DNA of 64,000 bases from Paramacrobiotus metropolitanus (Eukaryota; Tardigrada; Eutardigrada; Parachela; Macrobiotidae), in assembly GCF_019649055.1 (NCBI RefSeq), contig NW_026570258.1, positions 992,001 through 1,056,000 on the forward strand. Reading direction: 5' to 3'. Under the pieces are notes generated by a model. That model searched no databases. It saw only the letters and a program-made list of their open reading frames with translations, and was not told the DNA's origin. Shown here in pieces: positions 1 through 9,784 of this stretch (positions within the stretch are counted from its first letter, which is position 1; the number at the start of each line of letters is the position of its first letter). The translations under genes were made by a program, and so were the position numbers.

Positions 1-857
1 AGCTGATATTTCGGCGAAGCAAAATCTTCTTTACCTGACATCCTTTTCTAAACCGGCTTTAATTTTATGATTGAAAACGTTGTGCCGCGTCTTGCTGTCG
101 TAAAGAGAATTTTACAGTTTGTCTGCTACCACGAATTCCCGCGCATAAAGTGCAGAGTGGGGAACTGTGCGTCGATAACCGGCTGATTTATTACCCATAA
201 TCAACATACTGCAAGAACATTACCGAACCAGCCACTGTGCCGACACAATAATTCTGTACGTAAAGATTTCGAGGAATTTTAAAATGCGATAGTCACCCTA
301 CCTAATAATAGCTAACAACCTACTAGATTCCCGCAGTGCGAAAAATGTGCTGTATCCAGATGCGTAATTCAATGTACGAGTATTTACATCCTTTATCGGC
401 AGGGATACAAGTGATAATGAGGGTTTTATATAATTTTCAAACACTCAGACAATGCAGCAGAACTATACAACACGACATCCACGATAAAACACTTCCGGCA
501 ACAGCAAAACCTGTACAGAATCTTGAACAAAAATGATATTGCACTCAAACTGAGCTTGCGGCAACACTCGGTTGTTCACTGATCAAATAGGCTCAGTTAG
601 GCCGAGAATACCGTGTCTCGGGTGTCAGGTACGCGAATCCATATTGTGAAAATATCCGCAATGTGAAAAACGCCGAAGTCCATAGTTTTCCTTATTTCAA
701 TGTAGGAAACATTAAAATGTTTGAATTTAAACCACCGCATCGTGGAAACATCAGATTCTGAGATTTTTGGCCAGGTCAATGAGAAAATGCTGTGCAAGAT
801 GGGACAGTTTTGCCACCTCCAGATCTCCAAGCCATCGACACACCACTTTTTCCCGTG
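1..857. other. left flank of the retroelement, no gene seen
   Basis: No reading frame here has coding character; the open frames are short and overlap on both strands. The last four bases before the element (854-857, CGTG) are the target-site copy. Nothing else recognised. Confidence 0.6.
854..857. repeat. target-site duplication, left copy (CGTG)
   Basis: CGTG lies immediately outside the left LTR and is repeated immediately outside the right LTR. A 4-bp duplication is within the usual range for Ty3/gypsy integrases. Confidence 0.8.
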
Positions 858-1466
858 TGTCGTGTTATGTGGTCGTTAATGGAACTAAGAAGTACGCGAT
901 TAACTAACGACTCTCCGAACGGGATCGTCGTGGCCACTATCCCTGCCTTGCTCAGTGGGTATCGCAACTCTTGTCTCAACTGTTACAGCGGATCGCAGGA
1001 AATACACGGAATCTGGTAGGTTCAGGAACATGAAGATCAGGAGTCCCTAAGCGATTGTGCTGAGATGATACTTCTAACTTCCGGTCGTTACATATGCGGG
1101 TCGGACGAAGCACGAGCATACCGTGTTTACCACGCTATAATCCGATATAAATTACGAACGTCGATAATCACAGAAGATGCTTTACTTCGCTAACACACAA
1201 TCATATGTACAACACAAGGAAAGTTAAAAGCAAGTAGTCGTCAGATCAGAAATCCAAGACTGAAATCCAATCTCTATCGATATTAGTGAAATCTCAGACT
1301 TAAATAGACTTCAGAAGTAAAACATCAGATACACCGCTAAGCCATAGATATAACGAATCACAGAACTGATCAATGCTGATATCCAGTGTTTGTACTTGCA
1401 GGTGAAGGCGGACAGTCAGTGGATGTACGGTGGAATCCCTCGTACGTACTCCTCCTCCACACGTCA
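858..1466 (-). repeat. 3' LTR of the giant retroelement
   Basis: 609 bp, identical in length to the repeat at 25126-25734 and different at two positions. Read on the minus strand it begins TGACG and ends CGACA. It carries an ETS-type site (ACCGGAAGTT on the minus strand, about 1077-1086) and an AT-rich TATA-like stretch near 1143-1153. I see no clear AATAAA on the minus strand, so the polyadenylation signal is unassigned. Confidence 0.95.
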
Positions 1467-1477
1467 CCCCCACAAAC
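1467..1477 (-). promoter_or_regulatory. 3' polypurine tract
   Basis: The minus strand reads GTTTGTGGGGG directly against the first base of the 3' LTR, the expected place and composition of the primer for plus-strand DNA synthesis. The same 11 bases occur twice inside the pol region (19355-19365 and 19502-19512). Confidence 0.8.
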
Positions 1478-2039
1478 GTTTCTTGGCTCCTGCCAATAAA
1501 AACAAGTCCATCCGCAACATCCCGTGCGATTGTGAGCGCTCCATCCCTGATCCATCTCCCATCCTTCGCCACAATCCACGCATGTCCATCCGATGCCCAG
1601 TGACTGTACGCCTGATCCGTATGAGTTGTTAGTATGTGGATCCTAGCGTCGTTGGCATCCGGAAGTCCATGGGATTGGCGAGGAGGAGATCCAGGATCCA
1701 AGGAGCTAAAATCGACTGCGTACTATTGTGCCGTTCACGTGATGGATTTTCACGGCCTTAATAAAGTTTTTAAACTGCACGAATAATATTGCCTCGAGTA
1801 TATGTAGAATGTACCAAACTGCCACTCCGATGGTGTGTGAACCGGAAATTCAACACCGTTTATTTTAATTCTGAATTTCAACTCGAATTAATAATTTCCG
1901 CTTATTAATTGCATCATTCCCCATTAAAACACTAATCGTCCATGTAGGGCAAAAATAGCATAAAATAATAGAAGTGTTAGCTGCTAAACTAAAAATAAAA
2001 TCGCAACAACAGCAACGGTACGAAAGACACGCCGACTAC
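1478..2039. other. non-coding interval between last accessory ORF and 3' PPT
   Basis: A minus-strand open frame runs from here into the LTR (1701-1300), but it opens with TTG and crosses the PPT and LTR edge, so I do not call it. From about 1780 the sequence is AT-rich with no recognised feature. Confidence 0.5.
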
Positions 2040-2648
2040 TCAAACGGTATTGGGCTCCTTGTTCTCTTGGATACACAATTTACGCGGTTTATTATCTGAG
2101 CTGCTAGAACGCACTTCCGACGAGTTTTTCTTCAGCGGTGACAATGGGAACCCATAAAAGCCAAATCCTCCCGTGTGAATCGGTGCCATAGGCACAGAAT
2201 GCGGTTCGGCGATCCGCGAAGCGGCTCCATTCAACTGGTCCGGAGTGTTTCGATACAGCAGCGGGGCAACCTTTTCCCAGCGCTGAATGGTCATACTATC
2301 ACAAATCACGTCCTTTCCGACTGTTCGCTGGTCCAAAGGAACAGTATCGATCATATCCAGTGCCATGTTAATCAGCTGAGCAGCACGAACCATTTGCTGA
2401 TTAGGTGCTTCCTTCATCTCTCGTTCTTCGTCAGGCATAGAAAACAATGACGAAATCGATCCAGTACGGTAGCTACGTGGTGATCCAAATTCAGTGGCGA
2501 TCGAAGAGCCATGGTGCTGCGCATATCCAATCACAACAGGAATCTTACTGGTAGATTCCGCTGGAGCTGAGCGAGATGCCATTTCCTCTTCTCGACCCGA
2601 AGCGTAACGCTGGAAAAACGTGTTGTTGCGTTGAGATTTTTTCGCCAT
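2040..2648 (-). CDS. accessory ORF 8 of the retroelement, unknown function (202 aa)
   Basis: I do not recognise this protein. The first ATG is at 2648; the open frame extends four codons upstream without an ATG. The N-terminus is basic and polar (MAKKSQRNN). Ser-rich stretches flank a central, probably helical region rich in Met, Ala and Leu (about residues 85-130), which looks like the folded core. A late SPLKK segment and the RTGSISSLFS segment resemble phosphorylation sites. It is the last gene before the polypurine tract. No signal peptide or membrane segment is visible. Its length, ATG start and lack of internal stops support a real gene. Confidence 0.65.
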   Translation of the reverse strand: MAKKSQRNNTFFQRYASGREEEMASRSAPAESTSKIPVVIGYAQHHGSSIATEFGSPRSYRTGSISSLFSMPDEEREMKEAPNQQMVRAAQLINMALDMIDTVPLDQRTVGKDVICDSMTIQRWEKVAPLLYRNTPDQLNGAASRIAEPHSVPMAPIHTGGFGFYGFPLSPLKKNSSEVRSSSSDNKPRKLCIQENKEPNTV

Positions 2649-3265
2649 AATGTGCAACACTTCCGAAGATTAGCGTGATGAAAACGTTGAACTAAACGCT
2701 GACTGAACGGCAATTACATGACCACTTCGAATTAGCGTTTGCAACTACACTGGGCAGGGAATCGAATTCTAGAATCACAAGGTTATGATACACTCTTTGT
2801 CTTAACATGACTAATTTCCGTGTATTTGTGCCACGGTTGTACTACCGCGTTATACTTGTTTAAACTTCTTTATTCAACGTGATTTACCGAGTGTTCTGTA
2901 CTTAATCCAATATTTGATCACTAGTTACAGGGAACAAGAACGCGCGCGACCTTTTTAATTTTTTATTATTTTTTTGGATTTTACATTTCATTATTTTAGG
3001 GTCCCTGAGGGCTGCGTACGGTTCATACTCCACTTGGGGACGACGGTCTAACCGGATTTGTCCCATTTCCATTAACAACAAACTCAGAACACGAAAGAGA
3101 AACAGTTCAGTGGCCACAAAAATGACACGGCACGCACCATTAAAATTCGAAACAACAACAAAACATCGGCAGCAAAAATATCAAGGTCATATCACAGAAC
3201 AAACAAGATCAGAACACTTCGATAATTGCCAGTAAAACAACAAAATAAGCCAAAAATTTACCGCG
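2649..3265. other. intergenic space upstream of accessory ORF 8
   Basis: About 0.6 kb without a credible gene. It should contain the promoter of the gene ending at 2040 if that gene is transcribed independently. No motif recognised with confidence. Confidence 0.4.
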
Positions 3266-4048
3266 TTACTTGCTGCTGCTTGGTGCCAAAGAAAACAGTC
3301 CTGTCTGTCCAACACTCGACGAGGCTGAAACGGCATCCAGACGGCGACTAACTTCTTCTGCCATCTTCTTGCGCTTTTCCATTTCTGACTCCCGAAGCTT
3401 CTGCTGGAGTAACTCTTGATCAGCAACGAAGTTGGGCACAAAATCATGCGTGGGTTTCCCGATTCGGTCTCGCGAAGCTGAACGGTCACGACTCGTATTC
3501 ACCGGTACTACAAAAGCATCAACTCCAGGTGGCAATCCCGGAAGTGAGTTCACTGCTGACACTGCTTGCACAGGCTGCTGCGGCGATGCTGCTACATTGG
3601 CTGGCACGCTTCCGGCGATCAGGACAGACGAGCCTGATAGATGCTGATCAGCAAGAGGAGGAGCGGCGACAATCTGGCCCACAACTCCGCGACTCGGATC
3701 TTCAGCTGGTGTAGGCGCCTGCGGAGGGTTCGCGACGTCGACCTCCATAGGGATGCCGGAATTCTCCATTCGTTGAGGCGGATCATCTGGTCCAGCAGCA
3801 TTCGGAGCAGGACCCTGTTCCCCCAAGGGTCTGCCTCCACGGACCCAATCAGATGGCCCACGACGGACGTTGTTGCTTCCGTGACTTCGATGGTGCACAG
3901 GGCGATACGGGCAAAATCCGCCACGCGCACGGCCACCACGGCATCTTCCTCTCCAGCCATACTGTTGCTGTTGTTGCACCGACTGCGAGGACTGAAATAC
4001 GGCGTCAACGAGCTTTTCGAAAGCTCTATTCGGATCTATCGGTGGCAT
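3266..4048 (-). CDS. accessory ORF 7, RGG-box, low-complexity protein (260 aa)
   Basis: Unrecognised family. Residues 1-20 may form a short helix (NRAFEKLVDAVF). A Gln run (25-29) and an Arg/Gly-rich box (about 31-45, WRGRCRGGRARGG) follow; such boxes commonly bind RNA. The middle is Pro/Ala/Val-rich and probably disordered. Residues about 215-245 form a charged helix (QQKLRESEMEKRKKMAEEV), and the C-terminus is Ser-rich. ATG start at 4048. The composition suggests an RNA- or chromatin-associated regulator, but this is inference from composition alone. Confidence 0.65.
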   Translation of the reverse strand: MPPIDPNRAFEKLVDAVFQSSQSVQQQQQYGWRGRCRGGRARGGFCPYRPVHHRSHGSNNVRRGPSDWVRGGRPLGEQGPAPNAAGPDDPPQRMENSGIPMEVDVANPPQAPTPAEDPSRGVVGQIVAAPPLADQHLSGSSVLIAGSVPANVAASPQQPVQAVSAVNSLPGLPPGVDAFVVPVNTSRDRSASRDRIGKPTHDFVPNFVADQELLQQKLRESEMEKRKKMAEEVSRRLDAVSASSSVGQTGLFSLAPSSSK

Positions 4049-4633
4049 AACGAATCATTACGGGAATAAGTGACCTTTCACAGCGACAAAATGAGAGCAA
4101 AAAGTTCCAACACGAATCAACAAGGAACTACTATACAGCCTGTGCGGCGTAACGAAAAAGTGCGAACTTTAAAATTAACGACTGCACTGTAGGATCTATA
4201 CGGCTTTCACCTGTTTAAATACCTGCGCCTGCGGTACGCTTAAAGTGTGCCGGCGTATCGGGAAATTTCCCACTTTCGAATCACATTCAAACCGACCAAT
4301 CACAACCACAGGTTAAAGCTCTTTTATTAGACTCAGAGAGATTACGTCACTGCATCGGCTCCGCTATACGTGATCAAATCATCAGATTAAAGTATTAAAT
4401 TTTACCAGGCGCACCGCCATAACAAAAGACTACACTGAACTATCCGGATAAAATTGGCAAGTGAAGGCACAGATTGCACGGTCAAGTAAAGGTTAACAAA
4501 AGAGCTGACAATTATAAGTAGGATAATGCACGTAAATTCCATAAAATTTCAATCATCCGGTAGAATAAAAATAATAGAAGTGTACTTATGAAAATAACAA
4601 CAATATAGCTCACATGAACTAAACGACCTGGAC
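4049..4633. promoter_or_regulatory. intergenic space, probable promoter of accessory ORF 7
   Basis: About 0.6 kb without coding character. A CCAAT box (ACCAATCACA, near 4296-4305) lies about 250 bp upstream of the ORF that starts at 4048. The assignment is inference from motif and position. Confidence 0.35.
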
Positions 4634-5788
4634 TCACAATGACTTCAGAAAAATCGGCGGCAGAAACGGGTTCAGAGGGAAAATACCACGGTTATCCAGA
4701 ATGGAGCTACGGACTGGTGTCAGCTGACCGAACTGCAACTCAGCTGAGTGTGGCTCTTCTTCCTCCTGTTCGATGATGAGCTGCATCTGCCCTACTGCCG
4801 GAACTGCAGGAACATTGTCCACTTGTTCGCCGTCATCGGTGTGCAGCTGAGACTGTTCCTCTTCCTCTGGCTGTTCATCGTCGCCGTGCTGCTCAACATC
4901 GGCGTCATCGGCAGCGTGCTCATCATTTCCTGAGCCAGCAAAATCCACCAATTCACTCACATCCGCCGCGTCCATTGCGATTTCCGCAGCTGACTTTTTG
5001 GGCAAAATGGGCGGATGCTCCAGATCGACCATCGGCACATCCTCGTTGTCTGAGTACGTGATCAGCGATTCTTCAAAAATGCGCATTTCACGCTCATTTT
5101 CGCTGTCCAAATCAGTCTCGTCCTCCTTTTCAGCGTCTTTCTTTCCCATCAGGCCAGCGATCGTGGGCAAAGGCTGGAACAAACTGACAGCCTTCGGTTG
5201 TTCCACACTACTTCCGGCCTCATCATCCATTTCATCAAATTTACGCTTAATCGAGCCGACCACATCATTAAAGCGAACGCGACGTTCTGCTTTAATACGC
5301 TGAAGGCGCTCCCATTCCGCTTTAGTTTCTTCGCTGGTTTCAGAACTGGCAGACTGGTCTGTGGAGGAAGCGCTATCCGTTTCTGTGTCCAAGGAACCAC
5401 TGCTGTCACTGGGATCCTCGTCATCACCATCTGCTTCTTCATAATCCTCGGCGTCAGCATCGTCGCCGGAGTCTTCGCCATCATGTCCAGCGTTCTCAGC
5501 CGCGGCTTTAACCTCCGCCTGCTGCTGTTTCAGCGCTTCAAATAAAATACAAAAACTGGGATGTAAATAAATAAACTGGCGTCTTAGTTCATAAGCAACA
5601 TCTTTAGGCAGTTTCTGAGTCCATTTACACAAATCGTATCGGTGGATTAACTTGCCATCATAAAATAAAAATTTCGATAACCAAAGGCGATGCTCACCGG
5701 CAACATCGACACTTGGATCAACAGCCTGGGCGACGGCCATATCATCGTCGTCATCAGCCACTGCCAGATCGGGAAACTGCAGCGCCAT
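4634..5788 (-). CDS. accessory ORF 6, highly acidic protein with an RVxF-type motif (384 aa)
   Basis: No family recognised. Residues about 32-90 look like a small folded domain rich in Trp, Tyr, Phe and Leu (HRLWLSKFLFYDGKLIHRYD), followed by a Gln/Ala helix. Residues about 100-160 are almost entirely Asp, Glu and Ser, and a second acidic block lies at about 285-350. Between them is a basic patch with RRVRFND (169-175), which fits the RVxF docking motif of protein phosphatase 1, then KRKFDEMDDE. Acidic tracts of this kind occur in nuclear, histone-binding and transactivating proteins, so nuclear action is plausible but unproven. ATG start at 5788. Confidence 0.7.
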   Translation of the reverse strand: MALQFPDLAVADDDDDMAVAQAVDPSVDVAGEHRLWLSKFLFYDGKLIHRYDLCKWTQKLPKDVAYELRRQFIYLHPSFCILFEALKQQQAEVKAAAENAGHDGEDSGDDADAEDYEEADGDDEDPSDSSGSLDTETDSASSTDQSASSETSEETKAEWERLQRIKAERRVRFNDVVGSIKRKFDEMDDEAGSSVEQPKAVSLFQPLPTIAGLMGKKDAEKEDETDLDSENEREMRIFEESLITYSDNEDVPMVDLEHPPILPKKSAAEIAMDAADVSELVDFAGSGNDEHAADDADVEQHGDDEQPEEEEQSQLHTDDGEQVDNVPAVPAVGQMQLIIEQEEEEPHSAELQFGQLTPVRSSILDNRGIFPLNPFLPPIFLKSL

Positions 5789-6033
5789 TGAGTCGACCTA
5801 CGAAGGTTCCGTCTCCGTGTCTTCTCGTCCGAGGCCTACCGCATTCCATTGTCGCTGTTTACTGCGCTGAATGGGTCTTTCCGGTACACCAGTGCGTCGA
5901 GCAAACCCGGGGCGTGAAACGCGTGCGACACCGTTTCCTGCGACATAGTAAAAATTATTTAAAATTTCCTTCCTTTAAATGACCATCGTGTGCCATGTCG
6001 TATTATAAATTAATAGATGTTTTAGTTCGAATC

Positions 6034-6624
6034 TTAAAATAAAACATGTACACAACGATTCACTATCAACCATAAAACAATTAAAGATAAAAAGAGAAAA
6101 TAAAAGCGTGAAATGCGTCTACCTGCAGCATGTCCGCTGGTACCGCTGTCTCCCTCAGACAAATCCGGAGATCCGACCAGTCGAATCCGAGGATTACTGC
6201 TGCCAGGAGGCGTGCTGATATTGCTGGAGGACGAGGAAGGCTGTCCTCGCCAGCGCGTCTGCTCCGGTGTGCTCGCAAATGCACCACGGCGCCGATTTCC
6301 ACGAACAACATCGGCACGATCAAGTCGCTGTACCTGGGCTGGCTGTTCTTCACTGGCTGTACTGTCCGATGCGCTGGATTCCTGCGCAAAATCCGCTGCC
6401 TGAGCCTGAGCTCTCGTGACTCTGTGCTCCGCACGATCTGCCGCAGATCCAGGCTGGTATCTGACTGGATGCAGAATGGCATTTGGTCGTTCCAGGATAC
6501 CACGTTCGCGCATCTGTCGTGTAGGCGGTGTGGGTCGCCAAGGTACTACAACCTCTGGCTCCGCAATTTCCGGTGAAAATCGCTGCGACATGGTTCCCAA
6601 CAAGCTTTTATGCAGAGAACCCAT
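6034..6624 (-). CDS. accessory ORF 5, probable tail-anchored membrane protein (196 aa)
   Basis: Unrecognised. Most of the protein is polar, Arg/Ser/Pro-rich and probably disordered. The C-terminus has one hydrophobic segment at about residues 173-188 (FYFLFLSLIVLWLIV), preceded by basic residues and followed by only about eight residues. That is the layout of a tail-anchored protein with its bulk in the cytosol. No N-terminal signal peptide is present, so it is not a typical envelope glycoprotein. ATG at 6624; a second in-frame ATG at residue 12 is an alternative start. Confidence 0.65.
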   Translation of the reverse strand: MGSLHKSLLGTMSQRFSPEIAEPEVVVPWRPTPPTRQMRERGILERPNAILHPVRYQPGSAADRAEHRVTRAQAQAADFAQESSASDSTASEEQPAQVQRLDRADVVRGNRRRGAFASTPEQTRWRGQPSSSSSNISTPPGSSNPRIRLVGSPDLSEGDSGTSGHAAGRRISRFYFLFLSLIVLWLIVNRCVHVLF

Positions 6625-7229
6625 AAAATGACAAGAACAAAACGAAGATGAGGTTCTCCACGATCAAATGGCAAAAGTGTGAAAAGAACTTCAAAAACTC
6701 AGAAGTTTTAATTTTAAATGCGGCATGTTACGCACTGTGCAATGCGATTGGATACGGCAGTGCCATAACATGGCGGTTTGCCTGTCGACAGGCAGTCGAC
6801 TTCCGGTGGATAAGTATTACAGAAATTCACTCATGTCTCAAGAACCATTGTTCTTCACGGTAGTTTTTATGGATGAAAGTGTTTTTTAGGGTCTAATTAA
6901 TAATATTTTTACAAAAGGAAGACCGGAGACACCGATTCCGGATTTTCCAAAACAAAATTGCGCGGGGGTTCTCCGTGGGCACACAGTAGCTGGGATACAT
7001 TCGGTATCTCACACAAGCTACTGCCCGTGTGCGGTTGACTCCCGGTGTTTACTACGTGTTAAAACTTAGACTTTTACGAATTTTCCGACTTATCGTAAAA
7101 TTTTATCCCTCTTTCCCGTTCTGATCTTATTGTGTAGAAATTTTCTGCTTTTCTCCTTTCTCTGCATTAAGTAGGTATTTGTTACTGTCATCGTCTTCGT
7201 TAATTTGATGTTTATACTCTGCAGGCGCC
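6625..7229. promoter_or_regulatory. divergent intergenic region between accessory ORF 5 (-) and the antisense ORF (+)
   Basis: About 0.6 kb between two genes pointing away from each other. It contains an inverted CCAAT (GATTGG, near 6747), a CATGGCGG motif (about 6772), an ETS-type ACCGGAAGTC site on the minus strand (about 6799-6808), and an imperfect inverted repeat around 6976-7040 in which AGTAGCT pairs with AGCTACT. A bidirectional promoter is a reasonable inference. Confidence 0.45.
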
Positions 7230-8393
7230 ATGTACTGTCTGAGTGCTCCTCGTCCCGGCGACATGCGCGGAACTCGACGTCTCCGCAAGGATGTTGCTAC
7301 AATGCTCCAGAAACCACTGGAACCCATGGAGACTTTAAAGGCTCGTCGTCAAGAGGCGATGAAGGCTTGTGTACAAGTTCGTCTATTGGATGCTTTCGTT
7401 AAGAACGAACTAGTGGACATTACGGACATGCAGGATTTCCTGGGCACTCTGCATGACGATTTCACTTCCGCCCGTGTAAAGCTGTACTTGGAGGAAAGTA
7501 TTTCTGCCGGGTTCTTACTCAAACAACTACATGTGGATGGACGATTCATCCTAGGAGAAGCCGAACGTCTTCGAAGCCGCCGTCCAGTTCTAATTATCGA
7601 TCAAACGTATAAGCTCCGCGCCGCCATCTGCGGTATACTACTTGAAGCTGGATACGGGGTTACTCGCCAGGAATTACTCGTGTGGTTGCGTAATACCTAC
7701 GCTGTGAAGATCCCGCATTTTCCGGCTGAATTCCGTAAGGTACTGCTGGGACTGCTTCGTTTGGGACGCATACGTACTGGGAATGGAACGCTGTTCATTC
7801 ACCCCTGCGTCGAGGCACGGATGAAGTCTGTGCGAGCTGGAGAACTCTCCACAGAGTTCGGACGCACTCTCAGTAAGCTTCTGTATCATGATATATTGCT
7901 CGGTTCGGTATTGCCGCATTTTCTGCTCTTTGTAGCTATCTGCATGAAGCCGCACGAGGCTGATTGTCCATACTTATGCTATGGTTTCGGCGATCTCACC
8001 GTGAGCGATATGTGTTCCGCTATTGTAACTGCCGGATCTGAAGTGGGAAGCCTGCGTGTTCCTGTGGCTGCTACCGAAACTGTGAATGATTCAGGAGCGT
8101 CAACCAGCTCATCCGATGCAGCAATTCCCATATCTACCAACTTTCGTTATGCTGGGACTGAGAGAGGATTCCTTCCACCTCGTCGCCCTGCTCGTGCTCA
8201 CACTGTGATGCCAACTTCTGCGGATATCATTTGCACGGAGGTTGTTTCTGCCGGCCAGACTTTCAATGCCATCGCTAATTCACTGCGCAAGAATCTGAAG
8301 GAAGCAGACGCTAGTGTTGCCAGTCTAAAGCGTCATGTCAGCGACCATCCTGCCGCAGGAAAACCAAACAAGACTACGAAATCCTCCCGTTAA
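7230..8393 (+). CDS. accessory antisense ORF, possible winged-helix protein (387 aa)
   Basis: This is the only convincing plus-strand gene inside the element. ATG at 7230, 387 codons, no internal stop, uniform codon character. Residues about 20-110 are helical and charged. Residues about 130-200 read like a winged helix: a helix around LRAAICGILLEAG, one around TRQELLVWLRNTY, a recognition-type helix FRKVLLGLLRLGRI, then a short beta stretch RTGNGTLFI. This is pattern recognition, not a database match. A conserved-looking Cys/Tyr-rich part (about 225-260) follows, then a Ser/Pro-rich tail. Its neighbours point away on the left and converge on the right. A DNA-binding regulator is possible. 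Confidence 0.7.
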   Translation: MYCLSAPRPGDMRGTRRLRKDVATMLQKPLEPMETLKARRQEAMKACVQVRLLDAFVKNELVDITDMQDFLGTLHDDFTSARVKLYLEESISAGFLLKQLHVDGRFILGEAERLRSRRPVLIIDQTYKLRAAICGILLEAGYGVTRQELLVWLRNTYAVKIPHFPAEFRKVLLGLLRLGRIRTGNGTLFIHPCVEARMKSVRAGELSTEFGRTLSKLLYHDILLGSVLPHFLLFVAICMKPHEADCPYLCYGFGDLTVSDMCSAIVTAGSEVGSLRVPVAATETVNDSGASTSSSDAAIPISTNFRYAGTERGFLPPRRPARAHTVMPTSADIICTEVVSAGQTFNAIANSLRKNLKEADASVASLKRHVSDHPAAGKPNKTTKSSR

Positions 8394-8709
8394 TTTAAAT
8401 AAGTTTGAGGAATTTTCTGCACTCTAGTTTTTCTTCGTGCACCAATCTCATGCAAATTTGCTGGATAGTACTAATGATGTTCTCATTGGCAGTAATTTCC
8501 ATAATGAACCCTCATACTTGTTTTAATTAAAAATGCCTTGTATTGCAAGTGTGTTACGATTCCCCTTTTTGTACAATTTTTCAGGCAATCATTCTCACAA
8601 AATTCAATTCGCCGTATCCGGATTTTCTCATCTCCATTAAAATTCGAGATAAACCAAAATGTAAATAAAAAGATATTTTCTACTTTAATTTACGGCACTT
8701 TATTTACAA
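8394..8709. other. 3' region of the antisense ORF
   Basis: AT-rich sequence downstream of the antisense ORF, before the first tRNA-like unit. No gene seen. Confidence 0.4.
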
Positions 8710-8788
8710 AATATTCGCCCTTGATGGGATTTGATTCTAGATTCTGGCAACAACGAGGAAGGATCCGTAAGCAACTCGGCCACTACGG
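8710..8788 (-). ncRNA. tRNA-like unit 1, probable Pol III cassette
   Basis: On the minus strand the unit starts GTAGTGGCCGAGTTG (A-box-like), continues to AGAATCAAATCCC (B-box-like) about 45 bases later, and ends in ATATTTTG with a T4 run. Length about 79 nt. I could not fold a convincing cloverleaf, so it is a tRNA-derived RNA or tRNA pseudogene rather than a functional tRNA. It is one of four related units in the gap between two convergent genes. Confidence 0.45.
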
Positions 8789-8960
8789 CTTTAGTAATTA
8801 ATACTGTAACTGCTAGCGCCAGAATTGTATAACCCGTCATTCACTTGCGAAAGTCTCTTCACCTTACGATTACGTTTATTCGCTCGGTTTTAGAAATTAA
8901 ATTCGTGTCCAAGGAGTTGAAAAATATATTTTTCAAATAATTATTAAGCAAGTAATTTGC

Positions 8961-9037
8961 AAAATTGTCAGCCATGTAGACACTTGAACTCGCTGACTCG
9001 GCTATCGAAGATGGGTGACATATCGCAGGGCCACTAC
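8961..9037 (-). ncRNA. tRNA-like unit 2, probable Pol III cassette
   Basis: The minus strand begins GTAGTGGCCCTGCGA and has a good B-box (GAGTTCAAGTGTC) near its end, followed by a T4 run (CAATTTTGC). About 77 nt. It shares the GTAGTGG start, the GTTCAA core and the ATTTTGCAAAT tail with its neighbours. No reliable anticodon can be assigned. Confidence 0.45.
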
Positions 9038-9130
9038 GCCGTTACTAATTTTAAAGTTTTACAATGATCTCTGGAACTGTCATTCTGCATGATAACGCCA
9101 TAAAAAGGATAAAAGATTAAACTTATTTAC

Positions 9131-9208
9131 AAAATATCTGCCGACACTGGGTATTGAACTAGTGACCTAAGACTGCTGTTAAGAAGCTGTGAACCACTAG
9201 ACCACTAC
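9131..9208 (-). ncRNA. tRNA-like unit 3, probable Pol III cassette
   Basis: This is the best A-box of the set: the minus strand reads GTAGTGGTCTAGTGG, as in the D-arm of many metazoan tRNAs. The B-box is TAGTTCAATACCC and a T4 run closes the unit (ATATTTTGTAAAT). About 78 nt. The T-stem pairs poorly by eye, so a degenerate tRNA or tRNA-derived RNA is more likely than a working tRNA. Confidence 0.5.
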
Positions 9209-9306
9209 ATCAATTCTCTTTAAAAATTCATTTAACCATCGCCAGAATTGTGCCGACCAAATTTTTTTGAAACGTAAAAATCACCAAAAATAAATGAGTG
9301 ATTTGC

Positions 9307-9373
9307 AAAATTTTCTTATTAAGAGTATTGAACCTGGTATCTGGAAACGTTGTCCGACAAAGACGACCACTAC
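9307..9373 (-). ncRNA. tRNA-like unit 4, probable Pol III cassette
   Basis: The minus strand reads GTAGTGGTCGTC, then AGGTTCAATACTC (B-box-like), then AAAATTTTGCAAAT. A second GTAGTG just upstream could extend the unit to about 9381. It is the first unit of the array in minus-strand order. Confidence 0.4.
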
Positions 9374-9784
9374 ACTACTACGGACATTTCGTTGATTTTT
9401 ATTCTGGTTTAAACCCTTTTATTCGTAGATGTAAAACAGTGGTTTGCCATGTCGTGTTATGGTTTATTAGGTGTTACAATTTATATGTTTATCGCAACGT
9501 CCAGTCTGGCATAAATTACTGTTGTGTTTCGAGACCGTGAATTATTGTTTTTATTAAACAGATCAACGAAAGTAAAACCGAGCAACTGTTGATAAAGCTC
9601 TAATAAAATTTCTCATAAAATCTGCACACACGGGGGCAATCAAATGCAAGTGCAGTCAAATGCACTCCCTCTAATAACTAAACTAAAATAATGAGCATAG
9701 AAAATCAGAAAAATAAAGGTTCCGTAAGTCATCAAGTAGCGAAAAGGATGAGCTAAAGGAAATCCGAGGAATGTACAACACGAC
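9374..9784. other. non-coding interval 3' of accessory ORF 4
   Basis: AT-rich, no gene recognised. Confidence 0.4.

Noticed and set aside
1300-1701. Minus-strand open frame of 133 codons across the 3' LTR edge
   Set aside because: It opens with TTG, runs through the PPT and into the LTR, and the LTR part recurs at the other end; more likely chance than a gene.
8710-9381. Functional tRNA genes
   Set aside because: A and B boxes are present, but T-stems and anticodon stems do not pair well by eye, so I call them tRNA-like RNAs only.
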